Of a stretch of 57,611 nucleotides of DNA, positions 8,721 through 16,832 are shown piece after piece. The position numbers were made by a program, and so were the translations under genes. The DNA comes from Bacillota bacterium (lineage in GTDB: Bacteria > Bacillota > Sulfobacillia > UBA995 > UBA9673), in the NCBI GenBank assembly GCA_003599345.1, contig QZJP01000049.1, positions 1 through 57,611 on the forward strand, given 5' to 3'. A model generated the notes under the pieces. The model saw only the letters and a list, made by a program, of their open reading frames with translations. It was not told the DNA's origin and searched no databases. Every line of letters begins with the position of its first letter. Positions within the stretch are counted from its first letter, which is position 1.

Positions 8721-10444
8721 ACCCGGGGGAGGGTGCAGTCCTCACCTGCCACATCGACGGTGCGAGCCGGGGGAATCCAGGGCCGGCCGGCGCCGGAGTC
8801 GTCGTCTACGACGGGTCCGGTCGCGAGCGGCGAGCCGCCGGCATCTACCTCGGAGAGACCACGAACAATGTGGCTGAGTACCTGGCCCTGATAGAGGCCT
8901 TGCGGGCCGCGTCCGACATCTGCCGCGAGGACGGGCTCGAACGGGACCGGACCTCCGTCGTCATCCGGACGGACAGCCAGCTCGTGGCGAGGCAGGTGTC
9001 CGGCGAATACCGGGTCAAGAGCCAAGCTCTGGCGCCGCTGCTCGGCGACTTCCGCCGGGAGGCGGGGGGCTTCTACCGCGTGAGCGTTCTCCACGTGCCC
9101 CGCGAGCAGAACCGCCGGGCCGACGAGCTGGCCAACCAGGCCATCGACGACGCCTTCGGGCGGGGGAAGAGCGGGGCCAGCCCGCGGTATTCCCGGCTGA
9201 GCCACCTCGAGTGCTCCCGTTGCGAGCGGCGCCTGGACCCCGCCGAACCGCACGGCCCTTGCCCGGCCTGTGGCGCCCCGCTCCTCGCCCGCTACGACCT
9301 CGCCGGCCTCGTCTGGCCTCCCCGAGGGAACGACTGTAGCCTGGGTAACCCGGGGCAGTGCCCGGAACACAACTCCATGTGGCGCTACCACGAACTCCTA
9401 CCCGTCACCGCGCCGCAGTACGTGGTCAGCCTCGGCGAGGGTCTGACGCCCTTGGTGGCGATGGGCGGGCTCGAGCGGGAGTTGGGGCTAGGCCGGGTCC
9501 TGGTCAAGGACGACCGCCTCAACCCGACGGGGACTTTCAAGAGCCGAGGGGCTTCGGCCGCCGTCTCCCGGCTCGTCGAGCTGGGCATAGAGAAGTGCGC
9601 CATCCCCACCCAGGGCAACGCCGGTTCGGCCTTCGCCGCCTACTCGGCCCGGGCGGGCCTGAGATTCCTCACCGCCATGCCTGAGGACACCCCGGCTGCC
9701 ATCCGCGCCGAGTGCGAGGCCTACGGGGCCGAGGTCGTCACCGTGAAGGGACTCCTCCCCGACGCGGGGCGTTACGTGCGTGAGCGGGCGGCGGCCGAGG
9801 GCTGGTACGTGGCCTCCACCTTTGACGAACCCTACCGGGCCGAGGGCAAGAAGACGATCGCCCTGGAGCTTTTCGAGGCCTTTGGCTCCCGCTGGCCTGA
9901 CGCCATCGTTTTCCCCGTGGGGGGCGGGGTGGGTCTCGTCGGCGCCTGGAAGGCGGCCCAAGAGCTCGCGACGGCGGGTGTGGCCGGCGCGGCCGAGCCG
10001 CGTTCCGGCGCCACCGGCGCGGCTGGACCGGGTTCCGGCGCCTCGGGGACCACTGATGGGCGGCCCAGGCTACCCCGGCTGTTCGCCGTCCAGGCCGCGG
10101 GCTGCGCCCCGGTGGTCAAAGCCTATGGCGAGGGCCGCGACGAGACCGAGCCTTTCGCCAACGCCGAAACGGTGGCGGCCGGGCTCCGGGTGCCGTCGCC
10201 CAAAGCGGGGTTCCTCATCCTGCGGGCGTTGCGGGCCTCCGGCGGGGCGGCCGTCGCCGTGCCGGACGAAGTCATCCTCCGGACGGTGGTCAAACTCCGG
10301 CGCGAGGAGGGTCTCAACTTCTGCCCGGAGGGCGCCGCGGCCGTGGCCGCCCTGCCCGAATTGGCTCGCCGCGGCTGGCTCGACGGCTGCCGCGAGGTCG
10401 TGGTCGTCAGCACCGGCACGGGGTTGAAATACCCCTCGGGCTAG
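8717..10444 (+). CDS. RNase HI domain fused to threonine synthase-like PLP enzyme
   Basis: GTG at 8717 overlaps the previous stop codon (GTGA); the track start at 8537 lies inside the previous gene. Residues 8-145 form an RNase HI domain with all four acidic catalytic positions: D14 in HIDGASRGNPG, E54 in NNVAEY, D86 in IRTDSQ and D136 in NRRADELAN. Residues about 166-185 form a C4 zinc ribbon (CSRC and CPAC). Residues 200-575 are a threonine synthase-type fold type II PLP enzyme, with the PLP lysine K275 in NPTGTFKSRG, then QGNAGSAFAAYSA and a glycine-rich phosphate site FPVGGGVGLVG. No ATG, GTG or TTG occurs in frame between the RNase H domain and the zinc ribbon, so one polypeptide is expected. 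The synthase would convert O-phosphohomoserine to threonine; the RNase HI would cut RNA in RNA-DNA hybrids. A Gly/Ala/Ser-rich insertion lies near residues 430-455. Confidence 0.88.
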   Translation: MNPGEGAVLTCHIDGASRGNPGPAGAGVVVYDGSGRERRAAGIYLGETTNNVAEYLALIEALRAASDICREDGLERDRTSVVIRTDSQLVARQVSGEYRVKSQALAPLLGDFRREAGGFYRVSVLHVPREQNRRADELANQAIDDAFGRGKSGASPRYSRLSHLECSRCERRLDPAEPHGPCPACGAPLLARYDLAGLVWPPRGNDCSLGNPGQCPEHNSMWRYHELLPVTAPQYVVSLGEGLTPLVAMGGLERELGLGRVLVKDDRLNPTGTFKSRGASAAVSRLVELGIEKCAIPTQGNAGSAFAAYSARAGLRFLTAMPEDTPAAIRAECEAYGAEVVTVKGLLPDAGRYVRERAAAEGWYVASTFDEPYRAEGKKTIALELFEAFGSRWPDAIVFPVGGGVGLVGAWKAAQELATAGVAGAAEPRSGATGAAGPGSGASGTTDGRPRLPRLFAVQAAGCAPVVKAYGEGRDETEPFANAETVAAGLRVPSPKAGFLILRALRASGGAAVAVPDEVILRTVVKLRREEGLNFCPEGAAAVAALPELARRGWLDGCREVVVVSTGTGLKYPSG

Positions 10445-10516
10445 CACCCGACGCGGAACCGGCGGGAGCAATGGGCGTTGTCGCGCTAGTTTGGGCTCGC
10501 GCGCCGCTTAACCGTT

Positions 10517-10530
10517 GACGTCTAGACGTC
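10517..10530. repeat. Perfect 14-bp palindrome before the methyltransferase remnant
   Basis: GACGTCTAGACGTC reads the same on both strands and directly precedes TATAATG, where the ATG is the annotated start of the methyltransferase ORF. It could be an operator or the trace of an integration junction; function is unknown. Confidence 0.45.
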
Positions 10531-10534
10531 TATA

Positions 10535-11266
10535 ATGCCGCAAAGCGGTGTCCACCCCCGGCGTTCGACGGCCATCAGAGATCACCCCTGCCGCGCTTCA
10601 CGACGCCTAACCGACGAGCAGCACGAGCAACTCAAGACGTATTTCTTCGTGTGGGCGCGGCTGCTTTTGCCGAAGCTCGTGCCTGGGGCGAATGTCGTTG
10701 TCGCTTCGAACCCACTTCTTTCGTTCATTGTGGCAGGAGCGCTGGCTGAGGCTGGTCTCGAAAACCGAGGGACTATCGTAAGGCTGGTAATGACCATGCG
10801 CGGTGGGGACAGGCCCAGAGGGGCGCACACGGAGTTTGATAACGTTAGCGTAATGCCAAGGTCTATGTGGGAGCCATGGATAGTGTTCAAGAAACCGATT
10901 GAGGGGAGAGTGCAGGACAGCCTTCGTAAATGGAAGACCGGGGGCTTTCGTCGGCCGTCCGGTGAAAGGCCCTTTGGTGATGTCATACATTCTGCGCCCA
11001 CCCAAAAGAAAGAACGCACCGTTGCGCCTCATCCGAGCCTGAAGCCTCAGGCCTTCCTGAGGCAACTGGTCAGGGGTGTGCTTCCGCTGGGTGAGGGCCT
11101 AGTTCTTGACCCCTTTGCCGGAGCGGGCTCAACGCTCGCTGCGGCCGAAGCAGTTGGGTACAGAAGCATTGGAATTGAGAAAGACCGCCACTACTTTGAA
11201 ATCGCAAGGAACGCCATCCCTAAGCTGACCAGGTTAGCCGCAAATGGAGAGGTTCAAAGCCGGTAA
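10535..11266 (+). pseudogene. 5'-truncated beta-class DNA methyltransferase
   Basis: The C-terminal part is a clear DNA methyltransferase SAM site: VLDPFAGAGSTLAAAEAVGYRSIGIEKD, preceded by HPSLKPQAFLRQL. Having motif I at the C-terminus indicates the beta order (motif IV, target recognition, motif I). The catalytic motif IV (D/S-P-P-Y) should lie near the N-terminus but is absent from this ORF and from all frames of the 90 bp upstream. The ATG has no ribosome binding site and sits inside a TATAAT-like box. Base composition by eye is clearly lower in GC than the neighbouring genes. I read it as a horizontally acquired, 5'-truncated remnant, probably inactive; a functional unusual methyltransferase is less likely. 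Confidence 0.7.
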
Positions 11267-11613
11267 ACCCAATTCTGGCGTAGCTTATTGGCCCAGGGTC
11301 CCTGCAAGCCCTCCCCTGACGCTGGTATTGTCGCAAGCCAGCCGCCACCCTGCTAACCCCTCTGGCTTGCGGTAACGAACCACATTAAGTGGGAGGTGGA
11401 TCGTCGCGCTACAAGAGCCGGTAGCTGGGTACTCAACCGGCGTCGAACCAATGCTTCGCCTCGTAGGGCCAACCAGCCGTTCTCGCGTCCCCCCGAGGCG
11501 CACTCCCGCGCGGGCTCAGAGGGGCCTAAGAACGCCGGCGGGCGCCCGGCGCTCCGGCTGCGGTCTTGGCGGGATTAGTCTTCTTTCGATCCGGCGACCA
11601 GTCTTCCTCGGCT
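11267..11613. other. Intergenic stretch without a recognisable gene
   Basis: About 350 bp between the methyltransferase remnant and the ABC permease. Only short ORFs of 60-72 codons are present; none has a convincing ribosome binding site or recognisable motif. No tRNA, transposase fragment or terminal inverted repeat could be identified. It may be decayed DNA belonging to the same acquired patch. Confidence 0.5.
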
Positions 11614-12825
11614 TCACGCCACTTGCCGCTTGATTAGCCGGCTGGCCAGTAGGGTGAAGAGAACCAGGAACCCGCCCAGAACGGCCAGTTCCTTGCCCAC
11701 GCTTCCCAGGCTCCAGCCGCGGACCATGACGGCCCGCAGGCCGTCGTTGGCGTAGGTCATCGGCATGGCGTAGGCCAGCCAGCGAAGCGGTTCCCACATC
11801 GTGTCGATCGGCGTCAGGAGTCCCGAGAGCATTGCCTGCGGCAGGACCACGACGGGGATGAACTGGATGACCTGCAGCTCGTTGCGGGCGTAGAAGGAGA
11901 AGAAAATCCCCATCACCACGGCCACCGCCACCAGGGCCGCCTCAACCGTGAAAGCGGCCCCGAGGCTTCCCGCCAGCTTCACCCCCAGGGCGTAGACGCT
12001 GAAGAGCAGGATGACCAGCGACTGTGCCAGCGCGAAGATGCCGAACCCAAGGAGATAGCCGACAACGATCTCGCCCCGTTGCACAGGCGAGGCCAACAGG
12101 CGCTCCATCGTGCCCGACGACCGCTCCCGCAGGAACGACACGCTGGTCAACAGGAAGGTCAGGAAGAAGGCGATGAAGGCTACGAGGCTCGGGGCGAAGT
12201 AGCTGAGGGTCCCCAGTTCCGGGCCGCCGTAGGTGAACTCCACTGCGGGCGCCCGCGGCGTGGTCGGCGGGGCGGGGACATTCACGCCGGGCGGGACGAC
12301 GCGCTCGTGCTCCTGGGCCAGCTTCTCGGGTAAGGACTGGAGCGCCTGGGCGTAGCGGCGGGAGATGTCCCCGGCGAGCATCGCGTCGCTGCCTTCCACG
12401 ATGAGGCGCAGGTCGCCGAATCCCCTTCCGGCGAGGATGCCCGACGTGAAGTCGGGGGGGATGACCACGCCACCGTAGAGCTTGCCGTCGCGGACATCCG
12501 CCAGCATGTCCTCGGCCGAGGCGTAGCTTCTGAGCTCCAGCGACCGGTCGGTGAGGGCCGTCTCCAGGAGCGAGCCCGCTTCGATATCGAGGGTTAGTGG
12601 CCCGGCGCTCAATGTCGCGCCCTGGTCGAAGTCGACCAGGCCTACGCTCACGGGGGTCGTCTTCTCGGCGATGACGTAGCCGACCAGAGTCAGGATGATG
12701 ATCGGCGCGATGAAAAGAAGCGCGATGGTCCGCGGGTCGCGCCGGAACTGGGTGATGATACGCCGGGCAATGGCCCCGGTCCTAGTGAACGACTCACGCA
12801 CGGCCTTGGTCTCCCTTCCGCGCAT
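11614..12825 (-). CDS. ABC-2 type exporter permease
   Basis: The 403-residue membrane protein has one N-terminal segment (IALLFIAPIIILTLVGYVIA), a large extracytoplasmic domain of about 150 residues, and five C-terminal membrane segments starting at YFAPSLVAFIAFFLTFLLT. The sequence VSFLRERSSGTMERLLASPV is the typical ABC-2 coupling region before the second membrane segment. It is the third gene of a tetR-ATPase-permease operon and overlaps the ATPase gene by 32 bp. Together they should form an efflux pump; the substrate (drug, lipid or peptide) is unknown. Confidence 0.88.
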   Translation of the reverse strand: MRGRETKAVRESFTRTGAIARRIITQFRRDPRTIALLFIAPIIILTLVGYVIAEKTTPVSVGLVDFDQGATLSAGPLTLDIEAGSLLETALTDRSLELRSYASAEDMLADVRDGKLYGGVVIPPDFTSGILAGRGFGDLRLIVEGSDAMLAGDISRRYAQALQSLPEKLAQEHERVVPPGVNVPAPPTTPRAPAVEFTYGGPELGTLSYFAPSLVAFIAFFLTFLLTSVSFLRERSSGTMERLLASPVQRGEIVVGYLLGFGIFALAQSLVILLFSVYALGVKLAGSLGAAFTVEAALVAVAVVMGIFFSFYARNELQVIQFIPVVVLPQAMLSGLLTPIDTMWEPLRWLAYAMPMTYANDGLRAVMVRGWSLGSVGKELAVLGGFLVLFTLLASRLIKRQVA

Positions 12826-13573
12826 ACCAGAGGTAAGCTTCTTCGAGCGACCCGGTCCCCGTCTGTTCCTTGAGCTCCCGCGGGCTGCCCTCGGCCAGGA
12901 GGCGCCCCGCGCGCATGAACGCGACCCGGGTGCACCGCTCGGCCTCGTCCATGACGTGAGTGGAGATAACGAACGTCCGCCCCTCCCGGTTGAGCCGGTC
13001 GAAGTGGTCCCAGAGCCCCAGGCGGAGCTCCGGGTCGACTCCTACGGAAGGTTCGTCGAGGAGCATAAGCTCCGGCTTGTGGACGAGGGCGGCGGCCAGG
13101 CTGGCCCGCTGTCGCATGCCGCCGCTCAGGGTCCTCACGGGGCTCGAGCCGCGGTCGGCCAGACCGACCAGGGTGAGGACTTCCTCGACCCGGTCGGCAA
13201 CGTCGCGGGCGCCGAACAGGCGGGCGAAGAACCGGAGGTTCTCACGCACGGTCAGGTCCTCGTAGAGGGCGGCGGCCTGGGTCATGTAGCCGACGCGGCG
13301 CGAGACGAAGGGTGAGGGGACCTTCTCCCCCAGCACCTCAATCTGGCCGTGGTCCGGCTGCACCAGCCCCACCATGCTCCGGATGAGTGTGGTCTTACCC
13401 GAGCCGTTCGGGCCGAGGAGCCCGTATTTCTCGCCCCGTTTCACACTAAGGCTGAGGCCATCGAGGGCACGGGTGCGCCCGAAAACCTTGACGAGGTCGC
13501 GGGTGTTGACGACGGTCTCGTCTCCCGCGCCGGCGACGGCTCGTGGGGCCCTTGCCTCATTAGTGCGTCTCAT
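12794..13573 (-). CDS. ABC exporter ATP-binding protein
   Basis: This is a DrrA/CcmA-like ATPase of 259 residues with Walker A GPNGSGKTT, signature LSGGMRQRASLA, Walker B LMLLDEPSVGVDP and the switch histidine in ISTHVMDEAERC. The ATG overlaps the tetR stop codon (ATGA) with GGGGAGA upstream. It pairs with the ABC-2 permease that follows. The extra N-terminal 20 residues before VVNTRDLVKVFG are unstructured. Confidence 0.93.
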   Translation of the reverse strand: MRRTNEARAPRAVAGAGDETVVNTRDLVKVFGRTRALDGLSLSVKRGEKYGLLGPNGSGKTTLIRSMVGLVQPDHGQIEVLGEKVPSPFVSRRVGYMTQAAALYEDLTVRENLRFFARLFGARDVADRVEEVLTLVGLADRGSSPVRTLSGGMRQRASLAAALVHKPELMLLDEPSVGVDPELRLGLWDHFDRLNREGRTFVISTHVMDEAERCTRVAFMRAGRLLAEGSPRELKEQTGTGSLEEAYLWYARKGDQGRA

Positions 13574-14223
13574 ACCCCGTCTCCCCTTTCTAATGCTCCG
13601 TAGAGGAAGGCTTCACAGGCACGGTCAAGAGCTTCCTCGGGGTCCCCTTCGCTCTCGAAAGTCACGCCCTGACCGGCCACGAACTGGGGCAGCCCGACGA
13701 AGCGCTCCCTGAGCAGGACCACGAAGACGGTGGCCATCATGGACATGACGAACGCCCCCGGACTCATCCAGGATCTGAGCGGCAGCCGCGAGAGCAGGCG
13801 GGCCATTGACTGGGCGGGGGCCGCTCCGAGTCTTTGGATATGTTCGGCCAGTTGGACCCGGAGGTTGGCCCCGCCAAACTCGCGGACATCTATGAGAATA
13901 AGGTAGTAGGAAGGAAGCCTGTCCTTCACGGTGTGATAGACGGTGCCCATGAGGTGCCTGACCGCCCGCGCGGGAGGGTCGTCCAGGGGAGGGGGGTCTC
14001 TTTCGATGGCCTCGGCCACCGCGGTGACGGGGGAGTGGGCGGTCAGGACGGCCCTAAAGAGGTTTTCCTTCGACCCGAAGTGGTAGTAGACCGAGGCCAC
14101 GTTGCAGGAGCAGGTGTCCGCGAGGCGGCGGATGCTGGTGCCGCGGTAGCCTAGATCCGTAAACAGCCTATACGCGGAATGAAGGAGAACGGTCTTGAGG
14201 TCAGTGGTGTTGAGATCGGTCAC
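13570..14223 (-). CDS. TetR-family transcriptional repressor
   Basis: I prefer the GTG at 14223 (VTDLNTTDLK), which has GGAGGG nine bases upstream, to the ATG at 14259 in the track. The 217-residue product has an N-terminal TetR helix-turn-helix (LFTDLGYRGTSIRRLADTCS, then VYYHFGSKENLF) and a variable ligand-binding C-terminus. It is the first gene of the operon with the ABC exporter and a palindromic operator lies in its own promoter. The simplest reading is an autorepressor that responds to the pump substrate. Confidence 0.9.
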   Translation of the reverse strand: MTDLNTTDLKTVLLHSAYRLFTDLGYRGTSIRRLADTCSCNVASVYYHFGSKENLFRAVLTAHSPVTAVAEAIERDPPPLDDPPARAVRHLMGTVYHTVKDRLPSYYLILIDVREFGGANLRVQLAEHIQRLGAAPAQSMARLLSRLPLRSWMSPGAFVMSMMATVFVVLLRERFVGLPQFVAGQGVTFESEGDPEEALDRACEAFLYGALERGDGV

Positions 14224-14288
14224 CGCCGGCGCTCCCTCCAGGGTCGGCAGACGCCGCAACAGGCAGGGTCGAAGTCGCTACCCCCACA

Positions 14289-14317
14289 ATTCTAATTAAA
14301 CGCTTGTTTAAAGTCAA
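14289..14317 (-). promoter_or_regulatory. SigA-type promoter of the tetR-ABC operon
   Basis: On the minus strand TTGACT (14317-14312) and TAGAAT (14294-14289) are separated by exactly 17 bp. The tetR GTG lies about 60 bases downstream. Spacing and sequence are near consensus, unusual clarity for this GC-rich DNA. Confidence 0.75.
14296..14311. promoter_or_regulatory. Probable TetR operator in the promoter spacer
   Basis: TTAAACGCTTGTTTAA has perfect 6-bp arms around four bases and fills the 17-bp spacer between the -35 and -10 boxes. A repressor bound here would block RNA polymerase, matching the adjacent tetR gene. The link to this particular TetR is an inference from position. Confidence 0.65.
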
Positions 14318-14359
14318 ACCCTACCGGCTCACGCCACGTGCGGGGGCGGTCCGTCGTGG

Positions 14360-15139
14360 TCAGGCGCAGCGTAGCGGCCGCCGGCCGTAGGCCACCAGCC
14401 TGGAGACGCACACGAAAGACTGGGGGTTCTTGAGGAGTTCCTGGACGGCGCGACCGTAGCGGGCCGCTTCCTCGGGGGTCGCGGCGTTCTCGTCCACTAA
14501 GTCCCGTACGACCTTCGAAAGTTCAGCCAGCCAGCCCGCGGGGTCCCGGGTCTGTGACCACTCCGGGTCAGTGCTGTTCGCCGTGCTGACCACGACCCTG
14601 ACCCCTTCCAATCCGGCGCCGAACAGGAGCCGGAACAGAGAGCGCCCTGCCGCCTTACTGCCTCCCATCGCCAGGCGCCTCCTGGCGAGGAGCGCCCGCA
14701 GCTCGGCGAGGGCGTGCGGCTCGGGGTCATAGACCGCCAGACCTTCATCGTCGTCGGCGACGGCGACGATGCCGCCGGGACTGGCGACCCTGACCATCTC
14801 CTTCACGACCTCTTCGGGTGCGTCGATGCGACCGAGAACCTGACGGGCGACGCACGCGTGCGCGAGGTCCGGCGCCAGGCGGGATCGGCACAGGCTGCCG
14901 ACCTCGAACGTGAGGTTCTCCAGCCCTTCCTGGGAGGCCAGTTCTCTCGCCCTTGTGATCGCGAAGGCCGAAGTATCCACCCCGATGACCCGGCCCTCGG
15001 GGCCCACGAATCGGGACAGGAGGCGGGCGAACTCGCCCACCCCGCATCCCCATTCGACAACAGTAGCCCTCCGTCCGAGTCCGGCTTCGACTAGGACACG
15101 GAGGTCAACCTGTTGGGCCCAGGTGTTCGCGGTCACCAT
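14360..15139 (-). CDS. SAM-dependent methyltransferase (class I)
   Basis: The glycine-rich SAM motif VVEWGCGVGEFARLL lies near residue 25, then GRVIGVDTS (acidic ribose ligand) and MVRVASPGGIVAVADDD, a ubiE/methyltransferase-11-like arrangement. The length from ATG 15139 is 259 residues. The 489-residue ORF in the track extends upstream through the marR gene and is not credible; an ATG at 15205 is an alternative start. The substrate is unknown. The gene lies between the two regulated ABC exporters and is divergent from marR. Confidence 0.8.
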   Translation of the reverse strand: MVTANTWAQQVDLRVLVEAGLGRRATVVEWGCGVGEFARLLSRFVGPEGRVIGVDTSAFAITRARELASQEGLENLTFEVGSLCRSRLAPDLAHACVARQVLGRIDAPEEVVKEMVRVASPGGIVAVADDDEGLAVYDPEPHALAELRALLARRRLAMGGSKAAGRSLFRLLFGAGLEGVRVVVSTANSTDPEWSQTRDPAGWLAELSKVVRDLVDENAATPEEAARYGRAVQELLKNPQSFVCVSRLVAYGRRPLRCA

Positions 15140-15231
15140 AGAGTCAGAACATTCCTCTTCCGGGCCGAATTCCCTTGCCGCGCGCGGTTGCGGGCGGCAG
15201 GGCATCCGGGACCGCTCGGCTCCTGCCGCTC

Positions 15232-15261
15232 TTGACAATTGATTTGCGTCACCAATATATT
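15232..15261 (+). promoter_or_regulatory. Promoter of the marR-ABC operon
   Basis: TTGACA (15232-15237) and TATATT (15256-15261) are spaced by 18 bp. Transcription would begin at about 15268, essentially at the ATG (15269) of marR, so the track start at TTG 15239 falls inside the promoter and is wrong. Confidence 0.6.
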
Positions 15262-15268
15262 TAGTGCC

Positions 15269-15778
15269 ATGCAAAGTAAAGACGTGGACAATGAACGCCT
15301 GGACCTCAAGCTTGTTGAAGCCTTTCACGGGCTCTTTCAGGCTCTTCACGCCAGGCGGACCGATGAGTGGTCTCCCGGGAAGCTGACCATGCCCCAGTTC
15401 AAGGTGCTCATGCTCCTGTCGGGGCCGAGATGCCCGGCGGGGTCCGCTCCCGCGGGTGACCTCACCATCGGCAGACTCGCCAGGCACTTGGGGCTGTCCG
15501 CTCCCACCGTCACCGGCATCGTCGACCGCCTGGCCGCCGCGGGTCTCGTCACCCGTTCGCGGCGCCGGGATGACCGGCGCGTCGTAGAAGTGGCCGCGAC
15601 AGCCGGCGGGAGGGAGCTTATCAGTGGCCTCCTGGCTGGTCGAGAGGAGCGCCTGCGGCGTTTCTTCGCCCGTCTTCCTGAGGACGATGCTCGTTGCCTC
15701 CTCAAGGGGCTGGACGCCCTGCGCAAGGCCATCGAGAGCGACGAGGGAGGAAGGGTTGAGAGCGATGAACGCAGCTGA
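15269..15778 (+). CDS. MarR-family transcriptional regulator
   Basis: From ATG 15269 the 169-residue protein has a winged helix with IGRLARHLGLSAPTVTGIVDRLAAAGLV and the wing RRRDDRRVVEVAAT, typical of MarR. No ribosome binding site precedes the ATG, and the promoter places the transcript start at or next to it, so the message may be leaderless. It overlaps the ABC ATPase gene by 14 bp, and probably controls it in response to a small molecule. Confidence 0.88.
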   Translation: MQSKDVDNERLDLKLVEAFHGLFQALHARRTDEWSPGKLTMPQFKVLMLLSGPRCPAGSAPAGDLTIGRLARHLGLSAPTVTGIVDRLAAAGLVTRSRRRDDRRVVEVAATAGGRELISGLLAGREERLRRFFARLPEDDARCLLKGLDALRKAIESDEGGRVESDERS

Positions 15779-16832
15779 GATCCGCGCGGCCCTGGCCGAA
15801 CCCATTATCTCGGTCGAGGACCTGGTCAAGGTCTACCGGGGCGGGGTTCGAGCGGTAGACGGCGTTTCGTTCGAGGTCAAGAGGGGTGAGATATTCGGCT
15901 TCCTCGGACCTAACGGGGCCGGCAAGACGACCACCATCATGATGCTCATCACGCTCCTCCGGCCCACGGCGGGACGCGGCCGAGTCTGCGGGCGCGACAT
16001 CACGGTCGAACCCGACGAGGTCCGAGCGCGCATCGGCTACGTGTCGCAGGACATCGCTGTCGACGACACGCTGACCGGCCGGGAGAACCTTTTCCTGCAA
16101 GGCCATCTCTACCATCTCACCAAGGACCTCATAGCCGAGAGGTGCCGAGAGGTGCTCGAGATGGTCGACCTCACCGACCGGGCGGGCAGCCGCGTGTCCA
16201 CCTACTCCGGAGGCATGCGGAAGCGGCTCGACATCGCCGGGGGGCTGATCCACCGCCCGGAGCTGCTTTTCCTCGACGAGCCCACGCTCGGCCTGGACAT
16301 CCAGACCCGCAGGCGCATCTGGGACTACATCCGTCTGCTCCGCGACCGGGAGAACGTCACGATTTTCATGACCACCCACTACATGGAGGAGGCCGACCAG
16401 CTCTGTGACCGGGTCGCCATCATCGACCACGGCAAGGTGGCGGCCATAGGATCACCGTCTGAGCTCAAAGCCGGCATCGGCGGAGACCTCCTGTTCGTTG
16501 AGGTCGAGGAGAGGCCCGTGGGTCCCGCGCCCTCGCCGGACGTGTCTACGGAGGGCGCCGAGTTCTCCTCGTTCCTGGCGGGCATCGAGGGCGTCAGCCG
16601 GGTCACGGTCCAGGACGGTCGTTGGGTACTGGTTGTCAGCTCGGGTGAACTGGCGGCGCCGAGAGTGCTGTCGGCTGTCGCCGGCCGGGGCCACACCGTC
16701 CGGTCGCTGGCCATGAAGAAACCGACGTTGGACGACGTGTTCCTGCATTACACCGGGCGGGCCCTTAGAGAAGACGAGGGTTCAAGCGATTTCCTGCGCC
16801 GGAGAATCGGGCTGAGGAGGGCCAGGGCGTGA
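15765..16832 (+). CDS. ABC exporter ATP-binding protein (DrrA-like)
   Basis: The start is ATG 15765 after GGGAGGAAGGG; the track start at 15624 lies within marR. The product has 355 residues with Walker A GPNGAGKTTT, signature YSGGMRKRLDIAGG, Walker B LLFLDEPTLGLD and H-loop TTHYMEEADQLCD. The C-terminal extension of about 100 residues ending in KKPTLDDVFLHYTGRALRED is diagnostic of daunorubicin-resistance-type (DrrA) ATPases. It overlaps the permease gene by four bases. Confidence 0.93.
   Translation: MNAAEIRAALAEPIISVEDLVKVYRGGVRAVDGVSFEVKRGEIFGFLGPNGAGKTTTIMMLITLLRPTAGRGRVCGRDITVEPDEVRARIGYVSQDIAVDDTLTGRENLFLQGHLYHLTKDLIAERCREVLEMVDLTDRAGSRVSTYSGGMRKRLDIAGGLIHRPELLFLDEPTLGLDIQTRRRIWDYIRLLRDRENVTIFMTTHYMEEADQLCDRVAIIDHGKVAAIGSPSELKAGIGGDLLFVEVEERPVGPAPSPDVSTEGAEFSSFLAGIEGVSRVTVQDGRWVLVVSSGELAAPRVLSAVAGRGHTVRSLAMKKPTLDDVFLHYTGRALREDEGSSDFLRRRIGLRRARA

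Noticed and set aside
10516-10536. TTGACG and TATAAT before the methyltransferase ORF as a promoter
   Set aside because: The spacing is only 10 bp, and both boxes are created by the palindrome and the start codon region.
11400-11470. Possible tRNA because of GGTTCGA-like sequence on the minus strand
   Set aside because: No acceptor stem or anticodon arm could be folded around it.
14360-15829. 489-residue minus-strand ORF as the full methyltransferase
   Set aside because: Its first 230 residues run antisense through marR and its promoter and contain no methyltransferase sequence; the start at 15139 fits the domain.
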